A stretch of 64,000 bases of DNA from positions 1 to 64,000 of the forward strand of contig JAJPKL010000021.1 of assembly GCA_021323705.1 (NCBI GenBank), written 5' to 3'. The DNA is from Nitrososphaerota archaeon (GTDB lineage: Archaea > Thermoproteota > Nitrososphaeria > Nitrososphaerales > Nitrosopumilaceae). The notes beneath the pieces are model-generated. The model searched no databases, was not told where the DNA came from, and worked only from the letters and a program-made list of their open reading frames with translations. This document shows, in pieces, positions 1 to 7,798 of the stretch (its first letter is position 1; the number at the start of each line of letters is the position of its first letter). Position numbers and translations under genes: made by a program.

Positions 1-2
1 AA

Positions 3-41
3 TGCATTGTGGTAGATATATTTCCAAGAAGTGATCCTTAG
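3..41 (+). CDS. Possible C-terminal end of a gene cut by the window edge
   Basis: From base 3 an open frame runs 12 codons to a TAG at 39-41, reading CIVVDIFPRSDP, which has the look of a protein C-terminus. It is followed by a T-rich stretch. It is too short to identify, and chance is a real alternative. Confidence 0.2.
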   Translation, partial: CIVVDIFPRSDP

Positions 42-168
42 CTTTTTCTATTAACTCAACTTGTCACTATGGTAAAATGGGTTGGAATTGTGCCCAACCC
101 TCATCTATATTTACTTTGGTGGCATACCATAGAATTAAATTTCCATTCCAGAACTGACATGCTAAGAA

Positions 169-531
169 TTGACACAAAGTTTCAAGCAGATCGATTCATG
201 CATGCATGTCCTAGGGTTGGACACTTCTGTTCGTTTTGTAGGCAGGATAAAGGATAGAAAGCTGATATCCTTTGCCAGGCGGTCCAACACTGAACCTTTG
301 CTGGATGAAGAGCTGAGCAACATGGCTCACTACCAAGCATCGGTCAAGGCATCATGGGAAGACATGTTCAACGAGTCGCTTGGAAAGACAAATTGGATGA
401 TAACATCAAAGGAAAAGGTCAAACTCATAACTCTCTTTTTGGATGATGGCCTGCTCATATTGTCTACTGAGCCAAATTCAAACCATGATTCTATAATTGA
501 AAAAATCAAAAGCCTCAACATAAAATTATAG
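169..531 (+). CDS. Small thaumarchaeal protein, DUF6659-like
   Basis: A 120-residue protein if the TTG at 169 is used, or 109 residues from the in-frame ATG at 202. No membrane segment or signal peptide is visible. The pattern RFVGRI near the start, a basic central stretch, and a C-terminal LLILSTEPNSNHDSI segment resemble the small cytosolic thaumarchaeal family I know as DUF6659; function is unknown. That assignment is from memory of the family's pattern and is moderate at best. Codon use looks like its neighbours. The next 400 bp downstream hold a structured RNA candidate rather than another gene. Confidence 0.65.
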   Translation: MTQSFKQIDSCMHVLGLDTSVRFVGRIKDRKLISFARRSNTEPLLDEELSNMAHYQASVKASWEDMFNESLGKTNWMITSKEKVKLITLFLDDGLLILSTEPNSNHDSIIEKIKSLNIKL

Positions 532-683
532 ATTCCTAGAATCATTGTAATGCAAAGCAGTTTTTGTTGTATTGGACTAAACCCATAAACAAGAAAAGCT
601 ATACTTCTGACAAATCAGCTAGATTTATGATAACTAAGCTTCGATTTTGAGTGAATTCTATATTCTGTGTTGTTACCATAACT

Positions 684-811
684 GTGAAAGCTAAGACCAA
701 GTGATTTCCTTTTTTTTGCATTGGAACAGTGTCTCTTAGTCAGTCGCTTGGCAGGCAAGTAGCTTTCGCGTTGGAGGGATTCCTACCAAAGGCCCCTCCT
801 TCTTTTTTGTT
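684..811 (+). ncRNA. Structured RNA candidate RNA1 with terminator hairpin
   Basis: GAAAGCTA (686-693) pairs perfectly with TAGCTTTC (760-767). Nested inside, CCAAGTGA (697-704) pairs with TCGCTTGG (744-751, one G-U). A separate hairpin, GGAGGG (773-778) with CCCTCC (794-799), is followed by TTCTTTTTTG, a terminator-like end. A TATA-like TCTATATTC at 657-665 lies about 25 nt before the first stem. The large loop carries TCTTAGTCAG (734-743), 9 of 10 identical to a motif shared by RNA candidates at 18.98 and 28.8 kb. Bases 532-683 upstream show no gene. It could instead be a leader/attenuator of the regulator at 930. Confidence 0.5.
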
Positions 812-929
812 ATACATTGGTAAATGCATAATGAAGAAAGGCGCAAACTAACATGCATGAAAAGGCGTGAGATCTCTTCTGGTATATCTAAAGTATAGAG
901 TTTAGATACATAAGCGCCTATAGTAAACT

Positions 930-1352
930 ATGCCAATTAAGTTAGATGATCTTGATATTGCGTTGCTTGAATCATTGATAAAAGACGGAAGAAAGTCGTT
1001 TAATCAGATAGCCCGAGAGATCAAAACGAGTGCTCCAACTGTAAAGGCACGATACAACAGACTCGTCAACATTGGCCTCATCAAGGCAGTAAGTGTTGAC
1101 CTTGATACGGAAAAACTTGAAGCAAATACTAGTGAGAGCATTGATAGCCTGCGTATGAATGCAATAAAAAAACATCGAGTGAAACTAGGCAAAGGTGTGA
1201 TGATAAAACTATCATGTGATTATTGTAAAGGTCCAATTAATGGAAAGCCTCGTATCTTGAAATTTGGAAATTCTGAGCGATTTTTTTGCTGCGTATCCTG
1301 TAAATCCTTGTATGAAGAAAAATACAAGATACGATTTAATTCGTTAAAGTAA
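930..1352 (+). CDS. Lrp/AsnC-type HTH regulator with C-terminal TRASH metal-sensing domain
   Basis: 140 residues. Residues 4-55 form an AsnC/Lrp winged HTH (LDDLDIALLESLIKDGRKSF, then KTSAPTVKARYNRL). Instead of the usual RAM ligand domain, residues 90-130 hold a TRASH-like treble-clef: CDYCKGPINGK, then FFCCVSCKSLYEEKY. TRASH domains bind metals, and HTH-TRASH proteins such as CopT of Sulfolobus regulate copper export. The gene lies 1.6 kb from the CopA ATPase and the YHS proteins, which fits a copper or heavy-metal sensor. A structured RNA with a terminator-like hairpin ends about 120 bp upstream. The metal specificity is inferred from context. Confidence 0.85.
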   Translation: MPIKLDDLDIALLESLIKDGRKSFNQIAREIKTSAPTVKARYNRLVNIGLIKAVSVDLDTEKLEANTSESIDSLRMNAIKKHRVKLGKGVMIKLSCDYCKGPINGKPRILKFGNSERFFCCVSCKSLYEEKYKIRFNSLK

Positions 1353-1371
1353 TCTTTGCATTCTTTGCCAA

Positions 1372-1959
1372 TCATGTTAAGCTTGGATTGCAAGGCGGCG
1401 GTCTATGATAATGGAATTCAGCTACTTTTTTCCATCCGGGCCATCTTCTCTCTAAAATAAAGTCCAGACTATATCTGGACGGCCTAAAGGATACGTTGAT
1501 CACAATTAACATCAGAAATGCAAGACCGTACACTATTCCAGTGCCTATGTCTGTCGAGTTTGGTCCGTATGGTCCGCCAAATCCTTCTGGAACTGCCCAT
1601 ATGATAAAACTAAGAAAAAGACCAGAAACGTATGTTATTTTGCGCATTAGGCCTAAGATTAAGCCGATAGCTACTGCAAGCTCCGCAACCCCTTAACCGT
1701 AAACGAAAAAAGCAGAGTTGGATGAAACAACTGACTCCCAAAATGAGAACCAGCCAGCAAGCCAAGAAGGCTGTCCCTGTGCCGCGTCGCTTATCATCCC
1801 AGGAAAAGCTTGGACAAGGCCCGGTTCAAATTTTAAGACACCGTCTATTGCCCAGAATACTCCAAAAACTATTCTTACCGTTGTCTTGATAGAAGTGATG
1901 TTTCTTACAAACCAAGACTCCTCGAACATCTTTCCTTTTGGAGTTTTATCTATTTGCAT
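1372..1959 (-). pseudogene. DoxX/TQO-small-type membrane protein interrupted by an in-frame TAA
   Basis: Two open segments, 1693-1959 (88 codons) and 1372-1647, are in the same frame. They are joined by 15 sense codons (GVAELAVAIGLILGL) and separated only by the TAA at 1693-1695. The join reads FVYG-stop-GVAEL and the total is about 195 residues with four likely membrane helices, close to DoxX or thiosulfate:quinone-oxidoreductase small subunits (WAIDGVLKFEPGLVQAF early). No frame change is needed. It may be a recent nonsense mutation, a sequencing error, or a truncated product with an internal restart at the ATG at 1647. It sits downstream of the small YHS and membrane-protein genes on the same strand. 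Confidence 0.75.
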
Positions 1960-1962
1960 ACA

Positions 1963-2364
1963 TCACCACTTTCGTGACATTGCCCAAAGACCGCCAATCA
2001 TTCCAAGAATAGGCCCTACCCAAAATCCGTGACCCAAAAAGAGGGCTATTCCCGAGATGATAAGTATGGCAAGGCCAGAGGTCTTGGCCGTTTGTGGATT
2101 AATGTGCAACAAGTATGAACCGTAGAGAATCAGTCCTCCACATATGATGGCACCTATTGATGTCCAAATAATCCACGGAGTAGCCAAAACCATTACTGAT
2201 TGTAATCCGTTGTACATCATCGTTCCAAACATTGTATGACCGTACATTGCATGGTAGCTAGTCATCGCAAGAGAGACAATGCCGCCAATTACCATCAGTC
2301 CTCCGCCTATTACTGCCAAGACTACTGGCGCGGTTAGTTTTTCTTCTTTTGCTACGCTTGTCAT
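1963..2364 (-). CDS. Four-helix membrane protein of the copper/metal cluster
   Basis: From the ATG at 2364 this encodes about 133 residues: a short charged N-terminus (MTSVAKEEKLTAP) followed by four hydrophobic helices with Met/His-containing loops (SYHAMYGHTMFGTMMYNG). The frame stays open to 2481, but that extension overlaps the YHS gene at 2384-2545, so the inner ATG is preferred. It starts 19 bp after the YHS stop and ends just before the DoxX-like gene, so the three read as one operon. Met- and His-rich loops between helices would suit copper binding; this is inference. I do not recognise a named family. Confidence 0.7.
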   Translation of the reverse strand: MTSVAKEEKLTAPVVLAVIGGGLMVIGGIVSLAMTSYHAMYGHTMFGTMMYNGLQSVMVLATPWIIWTSIGAIICGGLILYGSYLLHINPQTAKTSGLAILIISGIALFLGHGFWVGPILGMIGGLWAMSRKW

Positions 2365-2383
2365 ATTGCCTTCATGCACCTCA

Positions 2384-2545
2384 TCAGCAGCACCCGCCAC
2401 CACGTGGCTCTTTTGCCTTTCTCTCCGTTTCTTGCTGGGTGAATCTTCCAGCATGTTCTTCTGAGCAAAAGTACTTTCCAAATCTCTTGATTGCCGTTTC
2501 CTTCTTCACATCCATTCCGCATACAGGGCAGTGTTTTTCAAACAT
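2384..2545 (-). CDS. 53-residue YHS-domain metal-binding protein
   Basis: A complete short gene: ATG at 2545, stop at 2384-2386. It reads MFEKHCPVCGMDVKKETA, then RFGKYFCSEEHAGRF, a single YHS/TRASH module with its CPVCGM and FCS motifs, and it ends in GGGCC. YHS modules bind Cu or other soft metals and are often attached to, or lie beside, P-type ATPases. TTAAATATT at about 2564-2573 lies roughly 22 nt before the ATG, giving a leaderless promoter. It is divergent from a second YHS gene at 2667, with a 14-bp palindrome in between. Probably a copper chaperone or scavenger. Confidence 0.85.
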   Translation of the reverse strand: MFEKHCPVCGMDVKKETAIKRFGKYFCSEEHAGRFTQQETERKAKEPRGGGCC

Positions 2546-2615
2546 GGTAAAAATATGGCTTTCATAATATTTAACGGGAAAACATGATTATCAATCCTGA
2601 GACGAGCTGTAAAAT

Positions 2616-2629
2616 TTTACAATTGTAAA
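2616..2629. promoter_or_regulatory. 14-bp perfect palindrome between divergent YHS genes
   Basis: TTTACAATTGTAAA is a perfect palindrome in the 121-bp gap between the divergent YHS genes. It lies just upstream of the TATA-like CTTTATTAGT (2637-2646) of the rightward gene. A half-like AATTGTAAAA recurs before the HTH regulator at 5191. It is a good candidate operator for a metal regulator. Confidence 0.55.
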
Positions 2630-2666
2630 GATCTGTCTTTATTAGTCTCCTTTGCCAATCTCGTTT

Positions 2667-2810
2667 ATGTTCAAGGATCCAGTCTGCGGAATGACAATAG
2701 ATGAGAAAAAGACACAACATGTACTGGAACTTGGGGGAAAGAAGATCTACCTCTGTTCTACTGCATGCAAAGACCAGCTTGCAAAGAACCCAAAAAAGTA
2801 TGGCCTGTAG
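2667..2810 (+). CDS. 47-residue YHS-domain protein
   Basis: ATG at 2667, TAG at 2808-2810. It reads MFKDPVCGMTIDEKKT, then KKIYLCSTACKDQLAKNPKK, a complete minimal YHS module almost identical in layout to the N-terminus of the CopA ATPase 130 bp downstream (DPVCGM ... YYFCSNNC). A TATA-like box at 2637-2646 makes the transcript nearly leaderless. It is probably a free-standing metal carrier that hands copper to CopA, or a buffering protein. It is the second of three YHS modules within 700 bp. Confidence 0.85.
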   Translation: MFKDPVCGMTIDEKKTQHVLELGGKKIYLCSTACKDQLAKNPKKYGL

Positions 2811-2887
2811 AAAAATCCATCAACATCAACAACAAAACTTTGCAATCGACTGCAATATTTTTACCGAGTGGCTATCAACGGCGGTAA

Positions 2888-2902
2888 TAATAGTCACTAT
2901 TA
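2888..2902. promoter_or_regulatory. Palindrome in the copA promoter
   Basis: TAATAGT-C-ACTATTA has two perfect 7-bp arms around one base. It lies directly before and overlapping the TATA-like TATTAAAAATATTC (about 2898-2911), which is 26-39 nt before the copA ATG at 2937. A repressor bound here would block TBP/TFB, so it is a candidate copper-responsive operator. Confidence 0.5.
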
Positions 2903-2936
2903 AAAATATTCAAAATCATTACTTTTGGTAGAGAAT

Positions 2937-5018
2937 ATGGCAAAAGATCCAGTCTGCGGAATGTATGTGGAGGAAAAACAAGACACCATAACGCAAAACG
3001 TTGAAGGAATCCAGTATTATTTTTGCAGCAACAACTGCCTAAACGAGTTCATGGCCCCAGAAAAGGAGCTAAAAAAGTTAAAGAGGCTTGTAATAATTGG
3101 AACTGCCCTTACAATTCCGGTCGTCATTCTCACTTATGTTTCCCTGCTTGAAGCCCAGCTGACAAATTACATACTTTTTGCACTTGCAACCCCGATCCAG
3201 TTCTGGGTGGGGTGGAGATTCTATCAGGGAACACTTGATGCAATAAAACACAAGACAACAAACATGGACGTCCTAATCGCAATGGGTACTACGGCTGCCT
3301 GGCTTTACAGTGCATTTATCACGCTTGTACCGGGATTGTTTCCATTCCACGTGCCTTACTATGACACGTCGACTGTCATCATTATACTGATAATGACTGG
3401 AAGGCTGCTTGAGCAAAAGACCAAGGCAAAGGCATCAAAGGCAGTAAGAAAGTTGCTTGACATCCAGCCAAGAATGGCTCATGTCTACAAGGACGGACAA
3501 GAAGTCGAGATCCCAGTAGAGCAGGTGCAGCTTGATTACATCCTCATTGTTCGTCCTGGCGAAAAGATTCCAGTAGACGGCATTGTAACAGAAGGCCATT
3601 CTTCTGTTGACCAGTCCGCAATAACAGGGGAAAGCATTCCTGTATCAAAAGATGTTGGAGACGAGGTCATAGGGGCTACAATCAACAAGAGCGGGATGAT
3701 GAAGTTTCGGGCTACAAAGGTAGGGCAGGACACACTTCTTTCCCAAATAATAAAATTGGTTGAAGAAGCTAAGTCAAGCAGGGTACCGCTCCAGAGGCTT
3801 GCTGATAAAATCTCATCTTACTTTGTTCCAGCAGTTACCGTGATAGCCATTGCATCCGCACTGGGATGGTTCTTCTTTGGAGGAATTGGCCTTACCTTTT
3901 CACTTTTAGCGTTTGTTTCTGTTATCATAATCGCGTGTCCCTGTGCCCTCGGTATTGCAACCCCTGCCGCACTCATGGTTGGTGGAGGCAAGGCGGCTGA
4001 GAACGGCATTCTTATCAAGGGAGGGGAAAACCTGGAGATTGCAAGGAAGGTAAACGTCATAGTCTTTGACAAGACAGGGACCCTTACCAAGGGGCGGCCT
4101 TCGGTGACTGACGTCATACCGTTAGGAGATATCAATTCTGACGAGGTTCTAAGGCTGGCCGCAATAGCCGAGAAGGGATCTGAGCACCCTCTGGGAGAGG
4201 CCGTTGTAAAAAGTGCAAAGGAGAAGGGGCTTGTAGTTGCAGAGCCGCAGTCATTTGAGGCCATAACCGGGCATGGAATCAAGGCAGGCTATGGAGATCA
4301 TACTATTCTTCTTGGGAACAGAAAACTCATGGTAAACAATGGAATGCAGATAGACATTGCAGACGAGAAGATGAAGGAGTTGGAAAAAGACGGCAAGACC
4401 GCAGTATTGGTTGCACTTGACAATACACTCATAGGAATAGTTGCCATGGCAGATACCATAAAAGAAAATGCCTCAGATGCTATCAAAGCACTGCAGCAGT
4501 TACATATTGAGATAATAATGCTGACAGGTGACAATGAAAAAACAGCCAAATCTATAGCACGAAAACTGGGAATCGATAATGTGCTTGCGGAAGTATTACC
4601 AAACCAGAAGGAAGAGATGATTAAGAAACTAAAATCAAAAGGAAATGTTGTGGCAATGGTTGGAGACGGTATCAATGATGCGCCAGCTCTTGCAGCAGCT
4701 GATCTCGGGATTGCAATCGGCAGCGGAACCGATGTTGCAAAAGAGACAGGAGGAATTGTTCTTATCAAAGAAGATCTTAGAGATGTCGCAATTGCAATTG
4801 AGATAAGCAAAAAGACGGTATCAAAGATAAAACAGAACCTGTTCTGGGCATTTGCATACAACACCGGATTGATTCCTATTGCGGCAGGAGCACTAGTACC
4901 TGTCTTCGGGGCAACCATGTATGGTTATCTGCCATTTCTTGCAGCTGGTGCCATGGCAATAAGTTCTGCCACTGTTGTTGGAAACTCGCTCTTGCTTGGC
5001 AAGTACAAGCCAACCTAA
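2937..5018 (+). CDS. copA: Copper-transporting P1B-type ATPase with N-terminal YHS domain
   Basis: From the ATG at 2937 about 693 residues; the TTG at 2925 is a less likely start. Domain order: a YHS metal-binding module ([14 protein letters not shown]), N-terminal helices, the actuator TGES loop near residue 235, the transmembrane metal site [10 protein letters not shown] near 336, the phosphorylation site DKTGTLTKG near 380, the nucleotide-binding SEHPLGEA near 417, and the hinge [16 protein letters not shown] near 577. The CPC motif is typical of Cu+ exporters in the cytoplasmic membrane. A YHS module replaces the usual HMA domain. Context (two small YHS proteins, TRASH regulator) supports copper. 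All catalytic motifs are intact. Confidence 0.95.
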   Translation: MAKDPVCGMYVEEKQDTITQNVEGIQYYFCSNNCLNEFMAPEKELKKLKRLVIIGTALTIPVVILTYVSLLEAQLTNYILFALATPIQFWVGWRFYQGTLDAIKHKTTNMDVLIAMGTTAAWLYSAFITLVPGLFPFHVPYYDTSTVIIILIMTGRLLEQKTKAKASKAVRKLLDIQPRMAHVYKDGQEVEIPVEQVQLDYILIVRPGEKIPVDGIVTEGHSSVDQSAITGESIPVSKDVGDEVIGATINKSGMMKFRATKVGQDTLLSQIIKLVEEAKSSRVPLQRLADKISSYFVPAVTVIAIASALGWFFFGGIGLTFSLLAFVSVIIIACPCALGIATPAALMVGGGKAAENGILIKGGENLEIARKVNVIVFDKTGTLTKGRPSVTDVIPLGDINSDEVLRLAAIAEKGSEHPLGEAVVKSAKEKGLVVAEPQSFEAITGHGIKAGYGDHTILLGNRKLMVNNGMQIDIADEKMKELEKDGKTAVLVALDNTLIGIVAMADTIKENASDAIKALQQLHIEIIMLTGDNEKTAKSIARKLGIDNVLAEVLPNQKEEMIKKLKSKGNVVAMVGDGINDAPALAAADLGIAIGSGTDVAKETGGIVLIKEDLRDVAIAIEISKKTVSKIKQNLFWAFAYNTGLIPIAAGALVPVFGATMYGYLPFLAAGAMAISSATVVGNSLLLGKYKPT

Positions 5019-5076
5019 ATCTACTGTGAAAAAATTTAGATGAAATGAAAAACTGTGAAACAATTTTTGATTGGTA

Positions 5077-5086
5077 GAGTATACTC
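5077..5086. promoter_or_regulatory. 10-bp palindrome upstream of the Cys-rich HTH gene
   Basis: GAGTATACTC is a perfect palindrome between copA and the HTH regulator at 5191. The same gap also contains ACTGTGAAA twice (about 5023 and 5052), related to the arms of the palindrome at 5888. No gene is visible in 5019-5190. Confidence 0.3.
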
Positions 5087-5190
5087 AATAAAACAGTACA
5101 ATCTTAACAATTCCTGCCTTGACAGATTTCTTTTTATCCTAGAATTGTAAAAGAACAGTAAAACAAATCTAGTTTGAAGTGTGATTTGCT

Positions 5191-5643
5191 ATGGATATGA
5201 AACTAATACTCAGAGGAAAGATGATTGAAGACGAACCTACTGTTGACGCCGTATTCAAGATTCTTGGAGACAAGCATTCTAGAAAGATACTTGAATCTCT
5301 CACTGACTCACCAAAGTCTGCCCTTGACATAAGTAAAGAATGTAAGATATCTTTAGCCCTTGCATACAAGAAGATAAAAAACTTGAAAAAGTGCGATCTA
5401 ATCCAGATCTCTACATCTGTTATAGTTGAAGGAAGAAAATATGCCGTATACAAGAGCAAGGCACATCCAATCATGGTGCTCTTAAACCACAAGTTTCCGT
5501 CCCAGACCATAATAGTTGACTCTGACAATCTTGTAAACTGCCTGGGATGCGAATCGCTTAACTGTGGCATGTACTATGATGAGAGGTATAATGGAGTACG
5601 AAGCATTTGCTACTCCTGCGGTGCCAACTGGCCAGAATCATGA
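5191..5643 (+). CDS. HTH regulator with C-terminal cysteine motifs
   Basis: 150 residues. Residues 17-70 form an ArsR-like winged HTH (ILGDKHSRKILESLTDSP, then ISLALAYKKIKNLKKCDL). The C-terminus carries paired cysteines: NCLGCESLNCGM, then CYSCGANWPES, suggesting a zinc ribbon or a metal/redox sensor. It lies directly downstream of copA on the same strand with 170 bp between, so it could report on copper or zinc. The HTH is similar by eye to those of the proteins at 22380 and 30727. DNA binding is well supported; the signal sensed is not known. Confidence 0.8.
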   Translation: MDMKLILRGKMIEDEPTVDAVFKILGDKHSRKILESLTDSPKSALDISKECKISLALAYKKIKNLKKCDLIQISTSVIVEGRKYAVYKSKAHPIMVLLNHKFPSQTIIVDSDNLVNCLGCESLNCGMYYDERYNGVRSICYSCGANWPES

Positions 5644-5656
5644 TATTTGGTAACTG

Positions 5657-5854
5657 TTACACCCATTGTTTTTTCTTGCCATAGTCGTCAAGCATATTGC
5701 GTATTCTCATAAAAGAATCGTGGGATATGACGTCCTGTTCTATTGACCTATGGATAATGGTCTCAACTTTGATCTGTTTTTGACGCACCATCTTCATCAC
5801 CTCTTCAAACAAACCCTTCAAGACCTCCGACTCGTCGTCCTGTTCTGCAGTCAT
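5657..5854 (-). CDS. 65-residue conserved-type small protein
   Basis: A short acidic-then-basic, predicted all-helical protein (EVLKGLFEEVMKMVRQKQ), ending DDYGKKKQWV. There is no signal peptide, membrane helix or Cys motif. It converges on the HTH gene with 13 bp between stops, and is divergent from the RAM-domain gene at 5951 with a palindrome in the gap. I do not recognise the family. Confidence 0.6.
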   Translation of the reverse strand: MTAEQDDESEVLKGLFEEVMKMVRQKQIKVETIIHRSIEQDVISHDSFMRIRNMLDDYGKKKQWV

Positions 5855-5887
5855 GGATAATTATTTTGTAGACATTGGGTTAAATGT

Positions 5888-5902
5888 TGTGAAAATTTCA
5901 CA
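5888..5902. promoter_or_regulatory. Palindrome between divergent small genes
   Basis: TGTGAAA-A-TTTCACA, with perfect 7-bp arms around one base. It is 33 bp upstream of the leftward gene (5854) and 48 bp upstream of the rightward RAM-domain gene (5951). Lrp-type or other dimeric regulators bind such sites. The arm TGTGAAA also occurs twice after copA. Confidence 0.45.
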
Positions 5903-5950
5903 CACGAAATAGAGTGTCATAACTAAATATCACGACGACGTATAGATGTC

Positions 5951-6181
5951 ATGACGACTGCATATGTCATGATAGCATGTGATTATGGTCAAGAAGAACA
6001 AGTGCTAGAAGAGGTAAAGACAATAGATAGAGTAAAAGAAGCTCATGGCACTGAAGGTCACTATGACATTGTAGCTGAGATTGAATCAAAGACAACCAAT
6101 GAAATAAACGACACGGTTTCTGAAAAGATACGACGAATCAACGGCGTACGCTCTACCTTGATACTTTTGGCACAGTGTTAA
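5951..6181 (+). CDS. Stand-alone Lrp/AsnC ligand-binding (RAM) domain protein
   Basis: 76 residues with no HTH. It reads TTAYVMIACDYGQEEQVLEE, then TEGHYDIVAEIES, then RINGVRSTLILL. This is the beta-alpha-beta RAM/ACT-like fold that binds amino acids and oligomerises in Lrp/AsnC regulators. Such stand-alone modules are common in archaea and can modulate full-length Lrp proteins or sense amino acids themselves. A paralogue of almost the same length is at 27064-27291. The ligand cannot be inferred. Confidence 0.85.
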   Translation: MTTAYVMIACDYGQEEQVLEEVKTIDRVKEAHGTEGHYDIVAEIESKTTNEINDTVSEKIRRINGVRSTLILLAQC

Positions 6182-6223
6182 ATCTCACTAAACGCGTAAA
6201 TACTTTGAAGTACATTATTGCAC

Positions 6224-6466
6224 ATGAGCAAGGAAAGTTCAGGAATGGATACGAACTTCTTTGAGGGCCTCATTGAATCGCTTGCTGACAAACATTCGCA
6301 ACTTGATATCAACTTCCAAAAGACTAACATAAAATTGCCTGGGTTCGAAAAAACGCTGGAAATTGATGGGCTTGTCACCCTCTCTGTACACGTAAGAGAG
6401 CTCACTGATGAAGAAAAAAAGGCATCATCGAAGAAAAATGTCGTACTGATGACTCCGAAAGCCTAG
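6224..6466 (+). CDS. Small conserved-type protein, unknown function
   Basis: 80 residues from the ATG at 6224; a TTG two codons upstream is less likely. It is mostly polar with a beta-rich middle (INFQKTNIKLPGFEKTLEID) and a lysine-rich tail (TDEEKKASSKK). It follows the RAM-domain gene by 42 bp on the same strand, so co-transcription is possible. It overlaps the stop of the leftward gene 6463-6810 by 4 bp. Family not recognised. Confidence 0.6.
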   Translation: MSKESSGMDTNFFEGLIESLADKHSQLDINFQKTNIKLPGFEKTLEIDGLVTLSVHVRELTDEEKKASSKKNVVLMTPKA

Positions 6467-6810
6467 ATAACCTTCAGTATCTGCCTCAGCCTAAGCGGGT
6501 TGAAGCGCAAGTGCGGGCCAAACCTAGAAAGCCCTCCAGCAGTAAGCAAACGTTCGCCCCTGTCATATAGAGAAAAACTCCACCCCTTTTTTACAAATTT
6601 TTTTACAAGATGAGACGATTGAAGAAGCATTTTTCCCTTGTTTGTCTTTGCTGCAAACAAACTCGATATCTTCAGGTTCATCTTTTCTAGTCCTGCCATC
6701 TCAAGCTCTAGGGACTTGGTAGTTGTATCGACTGCGATAACAGGCTTGCCATCTACACTTATTGTTACCTTGCCTTGGTTTATTGCATCAAGTAGCTTTT
6801 CCCCAATCAC
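6463..6810 (-). CDS. Thaumarchaeal hypothetical protein, 115 residues
   Basis: Soluble protein with a beta-rich N-terminal half (GKVTISVDGKPVIAVDTTTK) and a strongly basic C-terminus (GGLSRFGPHLRFNPLRLRQ). There is no signal peptide. The basic tail would suit nucleic-acid or membrane-surface binding, but no domain is recognised. It converges with the preceding gene (4-bp overlap of ends). Confidence 0.6.
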   Translation of the reverse strand: MIGEKLLDAINQGKVTISVDGKPVIAVDTTTKSLELEMAGLEKMNLKISSLFAAKTNKGKMLLQSSHLVKKFVKKGWSFSLYDRGERLLTAGGLSRFGPHLRFNPLRLRQILKVI

Positions 6811-6912
6811 TGTAAGACATATGCATGCATTTGATTTAACGTTTCTTCAATATGTAAAAGCAGGATCTGTATTCTTGAGAGTTTTTTAGTAAGTAATTGT
6901 AATTGGTAAAAC

Positions 6913-7170
6913 ATGAGTGCTGACACAATTAAAAAAGCAAAGGCTTTGGCAAAAGACGGTGTTGTAAAAGTGGAAGACGACCTGTACCAAGTGAGATCCT
7001 CAAGCGATGCAACAAAATCATATTTTGTGACCTCTGAGAGTTGTGAATGCGAAGGCTTCAAGAACTTTTACAAGTTTCATCACGGAAAAGGTTTGAAGGC
7101 AAACTGCTCACACCTTGAGGCAGTAAGAATTTTTAAAAAAATGCATGAAAAGCCTGCAAAAGAAAACTAG
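6913..7170 (+). CDS. SWIM zinc-finger small protein
   Basis: 85 residues. The zinc motif CEC (EGFKNFYKFHHGKGLKAN) CSH spans residues 44-68 and fits SWIM zinc fingers (CxC-xn-CxH), which bind DNA or proteins. The N-terminus (DTIKKAKALAKDGVVKVEDD) matches the strand-forming part common in archaeal SWIM proteins. It is monocistronic. The partner or target is unknown; similar small proteins are common in Nitrososphaerota from my memory. Confidence 0.8.
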   Translation: MSADTIKKAKALAKDGVVKVEDDLYQVRSSSDATKSYFVTSESCECEGFKNFYKFHHGKGLKANCSHLEAVRIFKKMHEKPAKEN

Positions 7171-7234
7171 TTTCCTTTTACACGTAATTTTTGATATCTT
7201 ACCATAACCTTTTCAGTTTTGATTTAAATGGAAT

Positions 7235-7525
7235 CTAGGAATTATTCTTTATCGCATCTCTAATTAGCGGAAAATATGACTCGACTAGTTCACCAATTGA
7301 CAATATTTCATCAGGTTTTGCCTCTCTGTTGTATATGATCTTAAAAGCAGTAAGGCATGTGCCAAGCATCTGACCAACTATGCAACCATACAGAAAGTCA
7401 AATTCGTTTTCAAACTTCCAGTCACTTTTGAACCTTGGATACTCTTTTTTGAGCGTGGGGATGCCTGCCATAATGCCGTGAATTGTATCCTCGATATACT
7501 TTCTAAATTCTGGGCTAAGCGGCAC
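7235..7525 (-). CDS. 96-residue helical hypothetical protein
   Basis: A soluble, largely helical protein (EFRKYIEDTIHGIMAGIPTL; FLYGCIVGQMLGTC) with no signal peptide. It is followed on the same strand by another small gene and then the antiporter gene at 7799. I do not recognise the family. Confidence 0.6.
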   Translation of the reverse strand: MPLSPEFRKYIEDTIHGIMAGIPTLKKEYPRFKSDWKFENEFDFLYGCIVGQMLGTCLTAFKIIYNREAKPDEILSIGELVESYFPLIRDAIKNNS

Positions 7526-7584
7526 AATGGTACAGTCTTTTGATATGGTATTAAATTCAGTAGGTTGCCAGACGTTTTTTCATG

Positions 7585-7788
7585 TTATGTATCTCCCTTG
7601 TAAAGTATGAGGTATTCGCCCGGATTTTCTCTCTCCTTTTTGGCCTTGAGCGCATCTTGGTATCTCTCATAGTGCTCTATCAGATAGAGCCTTCTACCAC
7701 GAGGTTCAAAGTAATCTATGCCACATAGGTTAAAACCGGTCTCTGGAGTAAGTGCGGTTTTTTCTTCATCAGTGACATCTTCACTCAA
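7585..7788 (-). CDS. 67-residue small soluble protein
   Basis: A short acidic N-terminus, then FEPRGRRLYLIEHYERYQ and EYLILYKGDT at the end. It lies 10 bp after the stop of the antiporter gene on the same strand, so it is probably the last gene of that operon. It is not recognised; the regular aromatic/charged pattern suggests a small folded domain. Confidence 0.6.
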   Translation of the reverse strand: MSEDVTDEEKTALTPETGFNLCGIDYFEPRGRRLYLIEHYERYQDALKAKKERENPGEYLILYKGDT

Positions 7789-7798
7789 GTTACAAGAG

